Assembly: GCF_000829195.1 (NCBI RefSeq)
Contig: NZ_AP013294.1
Coordinates: forward strand, 1,561,001-1,625,000
Direction of reading: 5' to 3'
DNA: 64,000 bases
DNA from: Bacillus sp. OxB-1
Lineage (GTDB): Bacteria; Bacillota; Bacilli; Bacillales_A; Planococcaceae
The first letter of the stretch is position 1, and each line of letters opens with the position of its first letter. A model generated the notes under the pieces. That model made no database searches. It was not told where the DNA came from and saw only the letters and a program-made list of their open reading frames with translations. Positions 53,139-61,926 of the stretch are shown here, one piece after another. The position numbers were made by a program, and so were the translations under genes.

Positions 53139-54605
53139 ATGAAAAAGTGGTTCAGTTTTCTAGTGGTGATCTTATTTCTCTTGGGGGGTGGGGGAGCCTC
53201 TGCACAGGAGGGGATCTACTGGTCGGCTGAGAAAAAGGGTGTTTATCAGCCGTTGTACCCATACACACTTTCATGGTCGGATGATGTGTTGAAAGATGGA
53301 GGATTTGATGTAGAAACCGAATCGATTGTCAAAGATCGAACAATGGCGGATCTAATTATTAACGTGAACAGCAGTATAGGGGCCAGGAAAATATCCGGGT
53401 TAAGCACTTTTAAGGAATTGATTGACCGAAAGAGTTTTAGGTTCCCTACGGATGGTTTCGGTGATCCGCGACAGAGTGCAACTTTTCAGGTAGGTGATGT
53501 CTTTGTAATTGAGGCGAGCGACGGGAAATATGTACAGATTCGGATTGATCAGAAATCGGCGAATGCCGTTCATTTCACGTATGTGATCGAAGAGGAAAAG
53601 CCCGTCGATCCTGAACCGGTAGATCCAAATCCAGTGGATCCGGTGGAGAAGGATTTTACGCAGAAGCCTCAGAAACCGACAAAAGATCCGATGAAAGAGT
53701 GGAAAGTTACATTCAGCAAACCGGTCAATCCGGCTACTGTTACATCGCAAACAGTGTATGTAAAAGATTCAAGTGGGAAAATATTTGAAAGCACTCCACG
53801 CGTTTCTTCAGACGGCCTGATTGTTTATGTTGCGCCAAGATATCCGTATAATCCTCTGGAAAAATACACGATTTACATTTCGAAGGAAGTGAAAAGCGCA
53901 GCAGGCACAAATTTGAAGACAGGCGTTTCTATGCCATTTGTTGTGGAAGCGGATGATGACAACCCGGATGAAGGGTGGCATTCGGGTTTAGTCGTGAATC
54001 GATCTGAGTTGAATCCGTATAGACTTTATGTCACTTGGTTGCCAAGCAGAGCAACGAATTTAGCGGGATATCGACTCTATTATAGAACGGAGGGTACGAG
54101 CGAGTTTGTGAGACTACTCGACTATAATGATCAGGATTATATTATCCCGACAAATGAAGTCCATATTGACATTAAAGATAAGAGCATCATCGGTAAGAAT
54201 GTTGAATTCTATGTGACATTGGAATATTGGGATGAGAAAAAGGAATCAGCCCGTTCCGATATCAATACTCACTTGTTAGTTGACTACAGTGGGGGCAGCG
54301 GTGGGCTTCCAGTGAACAATGAATTTTTCGGCACTTGGAATCTCGAATTGGCGTATGTGGATTTTGGGACGTTGACAATTAATTCGAATGGCACTTATAC
54401 AAGAACTGGCGGTCCAGAAGGAAACTTGACTGGTACATGGGAAATCCGTCCATACGGTTTCACCTTAGTCAATGCGGATAATGGAAGAGATTATGTTGTC
54501 CAATCCTATCCAGTTAAAGGCGGTATCAAGCTACTGACTGTCACCGATGGAAAATGGACAGATGGAAGTCCGATCACTCTCTATTATGTAGAAGGAAAAC
54601 GCTAA
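53139..54605 (+). CDS. Secreted protein with SbsA-type Ig-like domain
   Basis: A 488-residue exported protein. Signal peptide with core FLVVILFLLGG cut near ASAQEG, an N-terminal region of unknown fold, and a DPEPVDPNPVDP linker. An SbsA/Big_5-type Ig domain follows (WKVTFSKPVNPATVTSQTVY), then a fibronectin-like segment (YRLYYRTEGTSEF) and a C-terminal lipocalin-like barrel (FFGTWNLELAYVDFGTL to GTWEIRPYGF). No SLH or LPXTG anchor is visible. ATG 53139 after AGAGGAGG preferred to GTG 53136. Role on the cell surface unknown. Confidence 0.75.
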   Translation: MKKWFSFLVVILFLLGGGGASAQEGIYWSAEKKGVYQPLYPYTLSWSDDVLKDGGFDVETESIVKDRTMADLIINVNSSIGARKISGLSTFKELIDRKSFRFPTDGFGDPRQSATFQVGDVFVIEASDGKYVQIRIDQKSANAVHFTYVIEEEKPVDPEPVDPNPVDPVEKDFTQKPQKPTKDPMKEWKVTFSKPVNPATVTSQTVYVKDSSGKIFESTPRVSSDGLIVYVAPRYPYNPLEKYTIYISKEVKSAAGTNLKTGVSMPFVVEADDDNPDEGWHSGLVVNRSELNPYRLYVTWLPSRATNLAGYRLYYRTEGTSEFVRLLDYNDQDYIIPTNEVHIDIKDKSIIGKNVEFYVTLEYWDEKKESARSDINTHLLVDYSGGSGGLPVNNEFFGTWNLELAYVDFGTLTINSNGTYTRTGGPEGNLTGTWEIRPYGFTLVNADNGRDYVVQSYPVKGGIKLLTVTDGKWTDGSPITLYYVEGKR

Positions 54606-54614
54606 AATAATATC

Positions 54615-54813
54615 GGGGCTGTCCGAAAAGTCCAGGCACAGAGTTGGATACTAGCAAAAAGCAAGGGCGCCGGGAGACTCCTGCGGGAAAGCCGGCCGAC
54701 GAGACCCCGCACGGCTGTATGCCGGAGGAGGCTCGTCGGCTGGCCCGCGGAAAGCGACCAGAGCCCTTGCTTTTTGCGTGTTTAACCGGAAAATCCACTT
54801 TCTGGACAGCCCC
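54615..54813. mobile_element. MITE-like GC-rich hairpin element
   Basis: About 199 bp with near-perfect inverted ends (GGGGCTGTCCGAAAAGT and ACTTTCTGGACAGCCCC, one mismatch) and a perfect inner inverted pair GCAAAAAGCAAGGGC/GCCCTTGCTTTTTGC (54654-54668 and 54763-54777). A GC-rich core contains GGGAGACTCCTGCGGGAAAG. It has no gene. I recall similar GGAGACTCCTGCGGGA-containing intergenic elements across Bacillaceae, but cannot check. It may also end transcription of the preceding gene. Confidence 0.75.
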
Positions 54814-54863
54814 TTTTGCCGTTTAGATAGCAATGAGAATGAGAAATGCCGCAAATCATAATT

Positions 54864-55383
54864 AACCTTTCAACAATCCTTCACAAGTTTACGATGATAC
54901 CAGCAAACCTCGAAATGCTTCGTGGCCCTTACAATGTAATCATTTACCTTACGAAGAGCCCTGGCTCCACAACGTTTCCAATGAACCTCGCAACAAACTC
55001 CATCCACCTCACAACAAACTCCTCGAACCTCGAAACGTTTTGCCCCCCTCCAAACGTTTTTATTTACCTTTCAAAATGAACTCCTCCAACTTTGCAACGT
55101 TTCCAACAAACCTCGCAATAAAAGCCTTTCGCCTCACAACATTCTCCCCGAACCTCGAAACGCTACGGCCACCCTTCCAAACATTCTCCCCGAACCTCGA
55201 AACGCTACGGCCACCCTTCCAAACATTCTCCCCGAACCTCGAAACGCTACGGCCACCTTTCCAAACATTCTCCCCGAACCTCGAAACGCTACGGCCACCT
55301 TTCCAAACATTCTTCCCAAACCTCAAAACACATCTTCCCCACCTCGCAACATACCTGCTCCAAACTCACTCGACCTCAAAATT
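54864..55383 (-). repeat. 21-nt-period tandem array, locus 3 (includes four 42-bp tandem copies)
   Basis: About 24 consecutive 21-nt units whose minus strand reads GTTTCGAGG/GTTGTGAGG, the same family as loci at 30942 and 35221. The first half is diverged. At 55141-55308 a 42-bp dimer (ATTCTCCCCGAACCTCGAAAC plus a GCTACGGCC unit) is repeated four times with a single C/T difference between pairs, indicating recent expansion. It lies in an 849-base gap between co-directional genes, together with the MITE-like element. An open plus frame through it lacks a ribosome site. Confidence 0.85.
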
Positions 55384-55454
55384 CCATCCAACTACGGTTA
55401 ATTAAGCAGGCGGTAGGGTAAAACAAAGATAAAACGATTAAGCGGGGTGGAGCG

Positions 55455-57014
55455 TTGAATTGGTTTGAAAGTATTTCGATGACATCAGCTTTGTTAGTAA
55501 TATTTCTGATTGTCTTGCCGATTTTAACAGGTATTTTCCTTTATTATTACGATCGGATGCAAAAGCAGCACGCCATTCTTCGAAACTATCCTATATTGGG
55601 GCGGGTCCGGTATATAACGGAAAAGACGGGGCCCGAGATGCGTCAGTATTTGTTCGATGCGGATCATGAGGGAAAGCCGTTCAGCCGAGATGAGTATTTG
55701 AAGATGGTGTTGCCTGGGAAATATTTAAACAGCGTCATCGGCTTCGGTTCGAAGCGGGATTTCCGGGAATCGGGATATTATATACGGAATGCGATGTTCA
55801 CGAAGCAGACTGAAGAGATGCGAGTCGATAATGCCGATTTGGTGAATACGAAACGGTATGTGATTGAAGAAGAAGGTCTGTTTTCTCGTGATGAACATTT
55901 GGAGGACATTCCGGCATTGCCGTGGCTTCTTCCGGATGAGGATGCCGTCGTGATCGGCCCGGATTGTGAGCATCCTTTCCGTGTGCGCGGGCTGCTCGGT
56001 CAGTCGGCGATGAGTTACGGTGCGCTCGGGGAGCATGCAATCACCGCTTTATCCAAAGGAATCGGTCTTACGCCTGGTTCTTGGATGAATACGGGGGAGG
56101 GCGGTCTGTCGCCGTATCATTTGGAAGGGGGCGCAGATTTGATTGCCCAGATCAGTTCGGGTCTGTTCGGGTATCGGACGGAGGAGGGGGAGTTCAGTTT
56201 GGAGCGGCTGCTCGAAAAAGCGGCGCTCCCCCAGGTGAAGGCATTCGAACTGAAACTTGCCCAAGGAGCTAAAATGCGTGGAGGACATGTGGAAGGGGAT
56301 AAGGTGACCGAGGAAATCGCGGCCATCCGGAATGTTGTGCCGTTTACGACGATCAACAGTCCGAACCGATTCCATCAGTTTGATGATTTACCTTCTTTAT
56401 TTTCATTTATCGAGGAAGTCCGCACACATGCGGGTAAGCCGGTCGGAATCAAAATTGTCATCGGCGGCAAGGAGGATGCCGAGGAATTGGCTCATTTCAT
56501 GCAACAGACAGGCAAGGGTCCGGATTTTATCTCGCTGGACGGTGCGGAGGGAGGATCCGGTGCCACGTATCAGGATCTGGCGGATAGTGTCGGATTACCG
56601 CTCCATTCCGCTCTTGTTTTGTTGGACGATGCACTGAGGAAATACGAAGTGCGCGATCGGGTGAAACTTATCGCATCGGGTAAAATCACAACACCGGACA
56701 AAGCCGCGATCGCCCTTGCAATGGGAGCAGACTTAGTGCAAATCGCCCGCGGTTTCATGATTTCAGTCGGTTGCATCATGGCGCAACGTTGCCATAGGAA
56801 TGACTGCCCGGCCGGCGTCGCAACGACTAATGAAAAGTTACAGCAAGGGCTCGTCATCGAGGAAAAGAAATACCGTGTCGCCAATTATATTTTGACGATG
56901 CGCGAAGGCCTGTACCGCGTGGCTGCAGCGGCAGGGCTCGATTCCCCGACGAAACTCGAGCGCCATCATGTTGTTTTTAAAGATGAGAGGGGCCGGGTGT
57001 TTCCGGTGGAATGA
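55455..57014 (+). CDS. FMN-binding glutamate synthase family protein
   Basis: A 519-residue protein with an N-terminal membrane helix (ALLVIFLIVLPILTGIFL) followed by the Glu_synthase alpha-subunit barrel. GQSAMSYGALGEHAI, GGKEDAEELAHFM and DGAEGGSGATYQDL bind FMN, and CHRNDCPAGVATTN carries the cysteines that in glutamate synthase help hold the 3Fe-4S cluster. It lacks the amidotransferase domain, so it belongs to the stand-alone GltB2-like group whose reaction is uncertain. TTG start behind GGGGTGGAG. Terminator at 57027. Confidence 0.88.
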   Translation: MNWFESISMTSALLVIFLIVLPILTGIFLYYYDRMQKQHAILRNYPILGRVRYITEKTGPEMRQYLFDADHEGKPFSRDEYLKMVLPGKYLNSVIGFGSKRDFRESGYYIRNAMFTKQTEEMRVDNADLVNTKRYVIEEEGLFSRDEHLEDIPALPWLLPDEDAVVIGPDCEHPFRVRGLLGQSAMSYGALGEHAITALSKGIGLTPGSWMNTGEGGLSPYHLEGGADLIAQISSGLFGYRTEEGEFSLERLLEKAALPQVKAFELKLAQGAKMRGGHVEGDKVTEEIAAIRNVVPFTTINSPNRFHQFDDLPSLFSFIEEVRTHAGKPVGIKIVIGGKEDAEELAHFMQQTGKGPDFISLDGAEGGSGATYQDLADSVGLPLHSALVLLDDALRKYEVRDRVKLIASGKITTPDKAAIALAMGADLVQIARGFMISVGCIMAQRCHRNDCPAGVATTNEKLQQGLVIEEKKYRVANYILTMREGLYRVAAAAGLDSPTKLERHHVVFKDERGRVFPVE

Positions 57015-57026
57015 CTGGATGGAGAG

Positions 57027-57055
57027 AAGCCGTTCCTGCGGGGGCGGCTTTTTTT
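57027..57055 (+). terminator. Terminator after the glutamate-synthase-like gene
   Basis: AAGCCG/CGGCTT stem over a 12-base loop with TTTTT. Confidence 0.7.
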
Positions 57056-57166
57056 CGTGGATGTGTCCATTGTCAGGGGGGAAGTTTTCTAAAAGAACAG
57101 GCAAGTTGCTAAAAAGATGTAGTATAATATAAGAAAATTCATTACATAAAGGAAGAAGGATATACG

Positions 57167-58315
57167 ATGACAGTATTCAACCACGAAAAAACGATGCTCA
57201 AAAATATCCAGGCAGCGGGAACGTATCCGGCTGCGTTTGCCGAGCTGGAGGCGGCCGCCCGGGAACTGCTTGATGTTGGACCTTACGGCTATATTCAATC
57301 TGGGGCGGGCGGGGAGCAGACGATGCGCGATAATGTGGCGTCACTTGCGAACTATTCCTATGTGCCGCGTTTCTTGAATGATGTTTCAAACGTTGAAACG
57401 TCGGTCACTTTGTTTGGCCGTACTTATTCATCTCCGTTGTTAATCGCGCCGATTGGTGTGCAGAAGATGGTACATGAGGAAGGAGAGGTGGCGACAGCGA
57501 AAGCCGCGGCCGATCTTGGACTGCCTTTCATTCAAAGCACAGTGTCGAGTTGCTCCATCGAAGAGATTGCAGCGGCCACAGGGACTAGTCCGAAGTGGTA
57601 TCAGCTCTATTGGTCTCAGAACGAAGAAATCGCGTACAGTATGGTCAAACGGGCGGAAAATGCCGGATATGAAGCAATTGTACTGACAATCGACACGATG
57701 ATGATCGGCTGGCGGGAGCAGGACATCCGCAGCCGCTTTTCTCCGCTCGCTGCGGGGTTCGGCCAAGGGAACTATGAGTCGGATGCTGTTTTCATGGAAT
57801 CTTTGCCTGCGAGGGATCAATCTGCAATCGTTCAAGGGATTTTAGACAATATTCTGCACCCGTCATTGAGCTGGAAACAGGTGGCGGAGCTTCGGAAGTG
57901 GACGAAGCTGCCGATCATATTGAAAGGGGTTTTGCATCCGGAAGATGCCAAGCTGGCGATGGACAATGGAATTGATGGGATCATCGTGTCCAATCACGGC
58001 GGCCGTCAATTGGATGGCGCGATTGCCAGCATCGATGCGTTGCCGGAAATCGTGCAAGCGGTGGATCGTAAAATGCCGGTCTTGTTCGACAGCGGGGTGC
58101 GCCGCGGTTCCGATATCTTAAAGGCGATGGCGTTGGGAGCGGATGCGGTATTGGTCGGGCGGCCCTATATTTATGGACTTGCCGTTGGGGGCCAAGCTGG
58201 TGTCGCTCATGTGTTAAACAATTTACTGGAAGAATTCCGGATTTCCATGGCTTTGTCGGGCGTGGCGGATGTGAAAGATTTGGGGAAATTAAAGATTGTC
58301 AAAAATAATATCTGA
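57167..58315 (+). CDS. FMN-dependent alpha-hydroxy-acid oxidase (lactate oxidase-like)
   Basis: A 382-residue (S)-2-hydroxy-acid oxidase-family enzyme. LLIAPIGVQKMVHEEGE, the catalytic-His block IIVSNHGGRQLDGA and the FMN-phosphate motif DSGVRRGSDILKAMALGADAV are visible, in the order typical of lactate oxidases and monooxygenases. It probably oxidises lactate or another 2-hydroxy acid to the keto acid, giving H2O2 or CO2. Its own ribosome site is AAGGAAGAAGG. Monocistronic, with a terminator at 58368. Confidence 0.88.
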   Translation: MTVFNHEKTMLKNIQAAGTYPAAFAELEAAARELLDVGPYGYIQSGAGGEQTMRDNVASLANYSYVPRFLNDVSNVETSVTLFGRTYSSPLLIAPIGVQKMVHEEGEVATAKAAADLGLPFIQSTVSSCSIEEIAAATGTSPKWYQLYWSQNEEIAYSMVKRAENAGYEAIVLTIDTMMIGWREQDIRSRFSPLAAGFGQGNYESDAVFMESLPARDQSAIVQGILDNILHPSLSWKQVAELRKWTKLPIILKGVLHPEDAKLAMDNGIDGIIVSNHGGRQLDGAIASIDALPEIVQAVDRKMPVLFDSGVRRGSDILKAMALGADAVLVGRPYIYGLAVGGQAGVAHVLNNLLEEFRISMALSGVADVKDLGKLKIVKNNI

Positions 58316-58367
58316 TCGTCACTCTTAAACTTAACGGTAATAAGGAACCAATAGAAAGATTATAAGG

Positions 58368-58409
58368 CTGACCCTGACGCAAGATTGATTGCGTTGGGTC
58401 AGTTTTTTG
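58368..58409 (+). terminator. Terminator after the hydroxy-acid oxidase gene
   Basis: CTGACCCTGACGCAA pairs with TTGCGTTGGGTCAG (small bulge) over a six-base loop followed by TTTTTT. Confidence 0.88.
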
Positions 58410-58576
58410 TTGCTTATAAAGGCATTTTAATCGGATATGTTCCGGACGCCTGAAGGAGCAGAAGTCAGCTCTTATCGGGGGCTAAGCAGGTACATAGTTT
58501 AGTGCGGTTTTCATAATAGCTCCCTTCGTCGAATATCATTTTGATAGGGTCATTTAATGAAAGGAGTGGAAAGAGA

Positions 58577-59965
58577 GTGCTGGATCTACAGAAGTCATCA
58601 GAACCTGATGTACAAGACAGTGAATTCATGCTTGAGGCTGTTCCGGCAGAGTCACGTCGTCCTACATGGAAACAAGTACTGGTCTGGGTAGGGTTCGGTT
58701 ACGTAGTTACCGGTCTTTTTGTTGGTGGAGTCCTGGCTGGATTTGGAAATCAACCCGGTGTTCCACCTGTTATGGCATTGTGGGCAATTGGCATTGGAAT
58801 GGGCGTATTAGCGATATTGACAATATTGCTTGGAATCATGGCGCAGAGAACCGGATTAAATTTAGCGCTTATTAGTCGTTATTCATATGGTGCAAAGGGA
58901 AGTAATTTGCCTCTACTTGTCATGGCGTTGTTGACACTCGGCTGGTTCGCCAGTATTACGGGGATGGTCGGTCAGATATGGAGTTCTCTGATCGGAAATC
59001 CGACCGGTATTACAGTGTTCAATCCTGCGGCACTTGGGTACGAAGGGATTCCCTCGATCACTCTAGAGAATTTTTTAGCTTGTGCTATATTCGGTTTAAT
59101 ATTCACATACACAGCGTATAAAGGGATGAAAGCGATTGAAGCAGTAGCAATCCCTGTTGCTCCTGTCATTTTGGCGATTGCCGTAATTGTAGGAGTAGGT
59201 ATGCTGAATGAGGGAGGCGGAATTGCCACATTCTTCAGCGAAGCGAATACAATCGGTGGAATGGGGCTTGGTAGTGCTATCACCATTGTCATGGGAAGTT
59301 GGATTGCGGGAGTGGTTATGGGCGTTGATTTGTTCCGTTTCAATAGATCAATTAAAGCTGTTATTGCTGGAGCAATAGCCTGTTTCATCATAACCAATCC
59401 ATTATTAAATATTGTCGGGTATATTGGAGCCGTCTCTGTCGGGCAGTTCAATTATGTTGAATGGATGATTGAAAAAGGAATTCTGTTTGCTCTTATTGGT
59501 GTCGTTGCTTGGACGACATCCCTCTGGACGACTAATAATGCGGAACTCTATTGTAATTCATTGTATGTCGGGCCTGTCATTTCATCATATGGGAAGAAAG
59601 CGAACCGGCAAAAACTTGTCCTAATTGCGGGTGTTATAGGAACGATTATCGGATCACTTGCGTTCTATCAAATCTTCTTCGCGGATTTCATTACAGTTTT
59701 AGGGGCGGCCTTCCTGCCACTTGCGGGGCCTTTGATTGCTGATTTCTTCATTGTGAAAAAAGGACATTATCCAGCGGAGGAACTTCATTCACAACCTAAA
59801 TATAAGCCGGCTGGCATTATTTCATTTCTGATTGGGGCGGTGTTAGGCTTACTTTTTGAATACGTGATAGCCTCGCCATTCGGATTACCATCCGGACTTG
59901 TAGCATTAGTAATCACAATTATTATATACCCTATCATTTACCGCTTTACGACGAATCAAGCGTAA
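58577..59965 (+). CDS. NCS1-family permease (purine-cytosine permease-like)
   Basis: A 462-residue secondary transporter with about twelve helices. GFGYVVTGLFVGGVLAGFG near the N-terminus and TLGWFASITGMVGQIW plus WTTNNAELYCNSLYVG fit the CodB/PucI-type NCS1 family, which imports nucleobases, hydantoins or related compounds with protons or sodium. I choose GTG 58577, eight bases after AAGGAGTGG, over TTG 58541 with none. It is followed after 19 bases by a creatininase-family gene, suggesting a cyclic ureide or lactam substrate. Confidence 0.88.
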   Translation: MLDLQKSSEPDVQDSEFMLEAVPAESRRPTWKQVLVWVGFGYVVTGLFVGGVLAGFGNQPGVPPVMALWAIGIGMGVLAILTILLGIMAQRTGLNLALISRYSYGAKGSNLPLLVMALLTLGWFASITGMVGQIWSSLIGNPTGITVFNPAALGYEGIPSITLENFLACAIFGLIFTYTAYKGMKAIEAVAIPVAPVILAIAVIVGVGMLNEGGGIATFFSEANTIGGMGLGSAITIVMGSWIAGVVMGVDLFRFNRSIKAVIAGAIACFIITNPLLNIVGYIGAVSVGQFNYVEWMIEKGILFALIGVVAWTTSLWTTNNAELYCNSLYVGPVISSYGKKANRQKLVLIAGVIGTIIGSLAFYQIFFADFITVLGAAFLPLAGPLIADFFIVKKGHYPAEELHSQPKYKPAGIISFLIGAVLGLLFEYVIASPFGLPSGLVALVITIIIYPIIYRFTTNQA

Positions 59966-59984
59966 ATGGATAGTAGATGGGAGA

Positions 59985-60746
59985 ATGATGATGAAAAATA
60001 TTGGGACAGAAATGACATTCAACCAATTTCAAAAGGCGGGAATTGATAAAGTTGTTTTTGGGGTGGGGGCCTTTGAAACACATGGATACCATATGCCATT
60101 TGGGACAGATGCGTTAATATCTAATCGTTTGGCTGAAAGGCTCGTAGAACGAGTTGAAGGAATGATGGTCCTCCCTCCAATTAACTACGGGCTCAGTGCA
60201 CACTACAATGCACTGCCCTTTACGATCAGTTTACAACCGGAAACGATAGTCAATCTTATTAAAGAAGTATTGACAGAAGTTATACGGAATGGAATCAAAA
60301 AAATACTCATCATCAATGGACATGATGGTAATATTGCACCAATTGAATTAGCAGCACGTGCTGTAAAAGTAGAACATCCTCATGTTACGATAGCCAGCTT
60401 TAATGATTGGTGGGTTGCCGCAGGAAATATGGTCCCTAAAGACTTCTTTGAGAAGTGGGACGGTCTGGGGCATGCGGGTGAAGGGGAAACATCAATGGGC
60501 CTAGCGCTATTTGGTGAATTAATAGAAATGGAGCATGCGAAAGGAGTTATTCCTAACCTCCCGCCGCATGTGGAAATTAAATGGAGATTCGAGGAGCTAA
60601 CAGACACTGGGGCTTCGGGTGATCCAAGCGTGGCGACAGTTGAAAAAGGAAAGAAACTCGAAAGTATCGTGTTGGATGTGTTAGAGAACTTTGTAAAGGA
60701 AATGGATCAAAAAGATTGGAAGTATGGATTACATTTGAAAAACTGA
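59985..60746 (+). CDS. Creatininase-family hydrolase
   Basis: A 253-residue creatininase-family enzyme. The metal-site motif appears as GAFETHGYHMPFGTDALI near residues 25-45, and INGHDGNIAP and GHAGEGETSMGLALFGE are typical of the family. Members hydrolyse amide bonds in creatinine, in guanidino or lactam rings and in formamidopyrimidines. ATG 59985; ATGs at 59988 and 59991 are equally usable. Operon partner of the NCS1 permease upstream, so it likely acts on what that permease imports. Confidence 0.88.
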   Translation: MMMKNIGTEMTFNQFQKAGIDKVVFGVGAFETHGYHMPFGTDALISNRLAERLVERVEGMMVLPPINYGLSAHYNALPFTISLQPETIVNLIKEVLTEVIRNGIKKILIINGHDGNIAPIELAARAVKVEHPHVTIASFNDWWVAAGNMVPKDFFEKWDGLGHAGEGETSMGLALFGELIEMEHAKGVIPNLPPHVEIKWRFEELTDTGASGDPSVATVEKGKKLESIVLDVLENFVKEMDQKDWKYGLHLKN

Positions 60747-60865
60747 AGATGTTGGCTTATCTCCTAGTGCAAGGGGTTAGAATTTTTTCGTGTAATGATT
60801 GCGAAGACCTCTAAAATATTGCATAATAGTATGTTAGTACAACGACTACAGGAGATGTGCGAAAC

Positions 60866-61777
60866 ATGACAATTCATATAAATACAGATCCAAAAACACT
60901 TCAGCTGAATAATAAAAAATTGGAAAACCGTGGCCGCTTGCTCTTGAAATGTCCGGACCAGCCCGGAATCGTGGCGGAGTTGTCCAAGTTTTTATTTGAC
61001 CATGAATCCAATATTGTGGAATCCAGCCAATACTCAAGCGATCCGGAAGGCGGCACGTTTTTCATCCGCCTCGAATTCCATTGTGAAAACTTGCCGGAGA
61101 AACGGGAGCAAATGGAGACCGATTTCCAGGCGGTTGCAGAAAAGTATTCGATGGAATACCGTTTCGCGTACGGCAGTGAACGGAAACGGACAGCCATATT
61201 CGTATCGAAAGAGCCGTATTGCCTGATGGAGTTGTTATGGGAATGGCAAAATGGAGACTTGGAAACCGACATCGTCGTCGTCATCAGCAACCATGAAGTT
61301 GCGCGTCCGATGGTCGAAGCACTAGGCATTCCATTCCACTATATCCCGGCAAATAAAGACATCCGCAAACAGGTGGAAGAGGAACAAATCCGCCTGATGG
61401 AAAAATATGATGTTGATTTATTGATATTGGCACGTTACATGCAGATTCTGACGCCGGAATTCGTGGAGCATTTCCCGAATCAAATCATCAACATCCACCA
61501 TTCTTTCCTGCCGGCATTCATCGGCGCCCGTCCATACGAGCGTGCGTTTGACCGGGGTGTCAAACTGATTGGAGCGACTTCACACTATGTGACGAACGAT
61601 CTGGATGAAGGTCCGATCATCGAGCAAGATATCGAACGGGTGGACCACCGCGACGACGTGGTCGAATTAAAGAAAATCGGCCGCCAAATCGAACGCCGTG
61701 TCCTGGCCAAAGCCGTAAAATGGCATCTGGAAGACCGGATTCTTGTAGAGAACAATAAAACGATTGTGTTTCATTGA
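60866..61777 (+). CDS. purU: Formyltetrahydrofolate deformylase
   Basis: A 303-residue PurU, hydrolysing 10-formyl-THF to formate and THF. An N-terminal ACT domain (RGRLLLKCPDQPGIVAELSKF) precedes a formyltransferase-like domain with INIHHSFLPAFIGA (catalytic Asn and His) and TSHYVTNDLDEGPI (catalytic Asp). ATG 60866 with CAGGAGATG upstream preferred to GTG 60857. A terminator follows at 61781. Not obviously linked with neighbours. Confidence 0.93.
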   Translation: MTIHINTDPKTLQLNNKKLENRGRLLLKCPDQPGIVAELSKFLFDHESNIVESSQYSSDPEGGTFFIRLEFHCENLPEKREQMETDFQAVAEKYSMEYRFAYGSERKRTAIFVSKEPYCLMELLWEWQNGDLETDIVVVISNHEVARPMVEALGIPFHYIPANKDIRKQVEEEQIRLMEKYDVDLLILARYMQILTPEFVEHFPNQIINIHHSFLPAFIGARPYERAFDRGVKLIGATSHYVTNDLDEGPIIEQDIERVDHRDDVVELKKIGRQIERRVLAKAVKWHLEDRILVENNKTIVFH

Positions 61778-61780
61778 TAT

Positions 61781-61816
61781 AAAACTCAGCCTGCTTCTGT
61801 GGGCTGAGTTTTTAAT
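61781..61816 (+). terminator. Terminator after purU
   Basis: AAACTCAGCC/GGGCTGAGTTT stem with a short loop followed by TT. Confidence 0.85.
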
Positions 61817-61885
61817 TTGGATTTAGTTCGAGAAGAAGATAGCTAGCTACTTAAACACTACCATTCCCTCTATAAAAATAGTAAA

Positions 61886-61901
61886 GTAAAGATAACTTTA
61901 C
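61886..61901. promoter_or_regulatory. Palindrome in the subtilase leader
   Basis: GTAAAG-ATAA-CTTTAC, a 6-bp inverted repeat about 25 bases before the subtilase start, adjacent to the ribosome site. Could be an operator or a small hairpin. Confidence 0.35.
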
Positions 61902-61926
61902 GACTTGATAGAAGGGATGGTTGGGC

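Noticed and set aside
30942..55383. 21-nt arrays as CRISPR arrays
   Set aside because: Period is too short, there are no unique spacers, and no cas-like genes are nearby.
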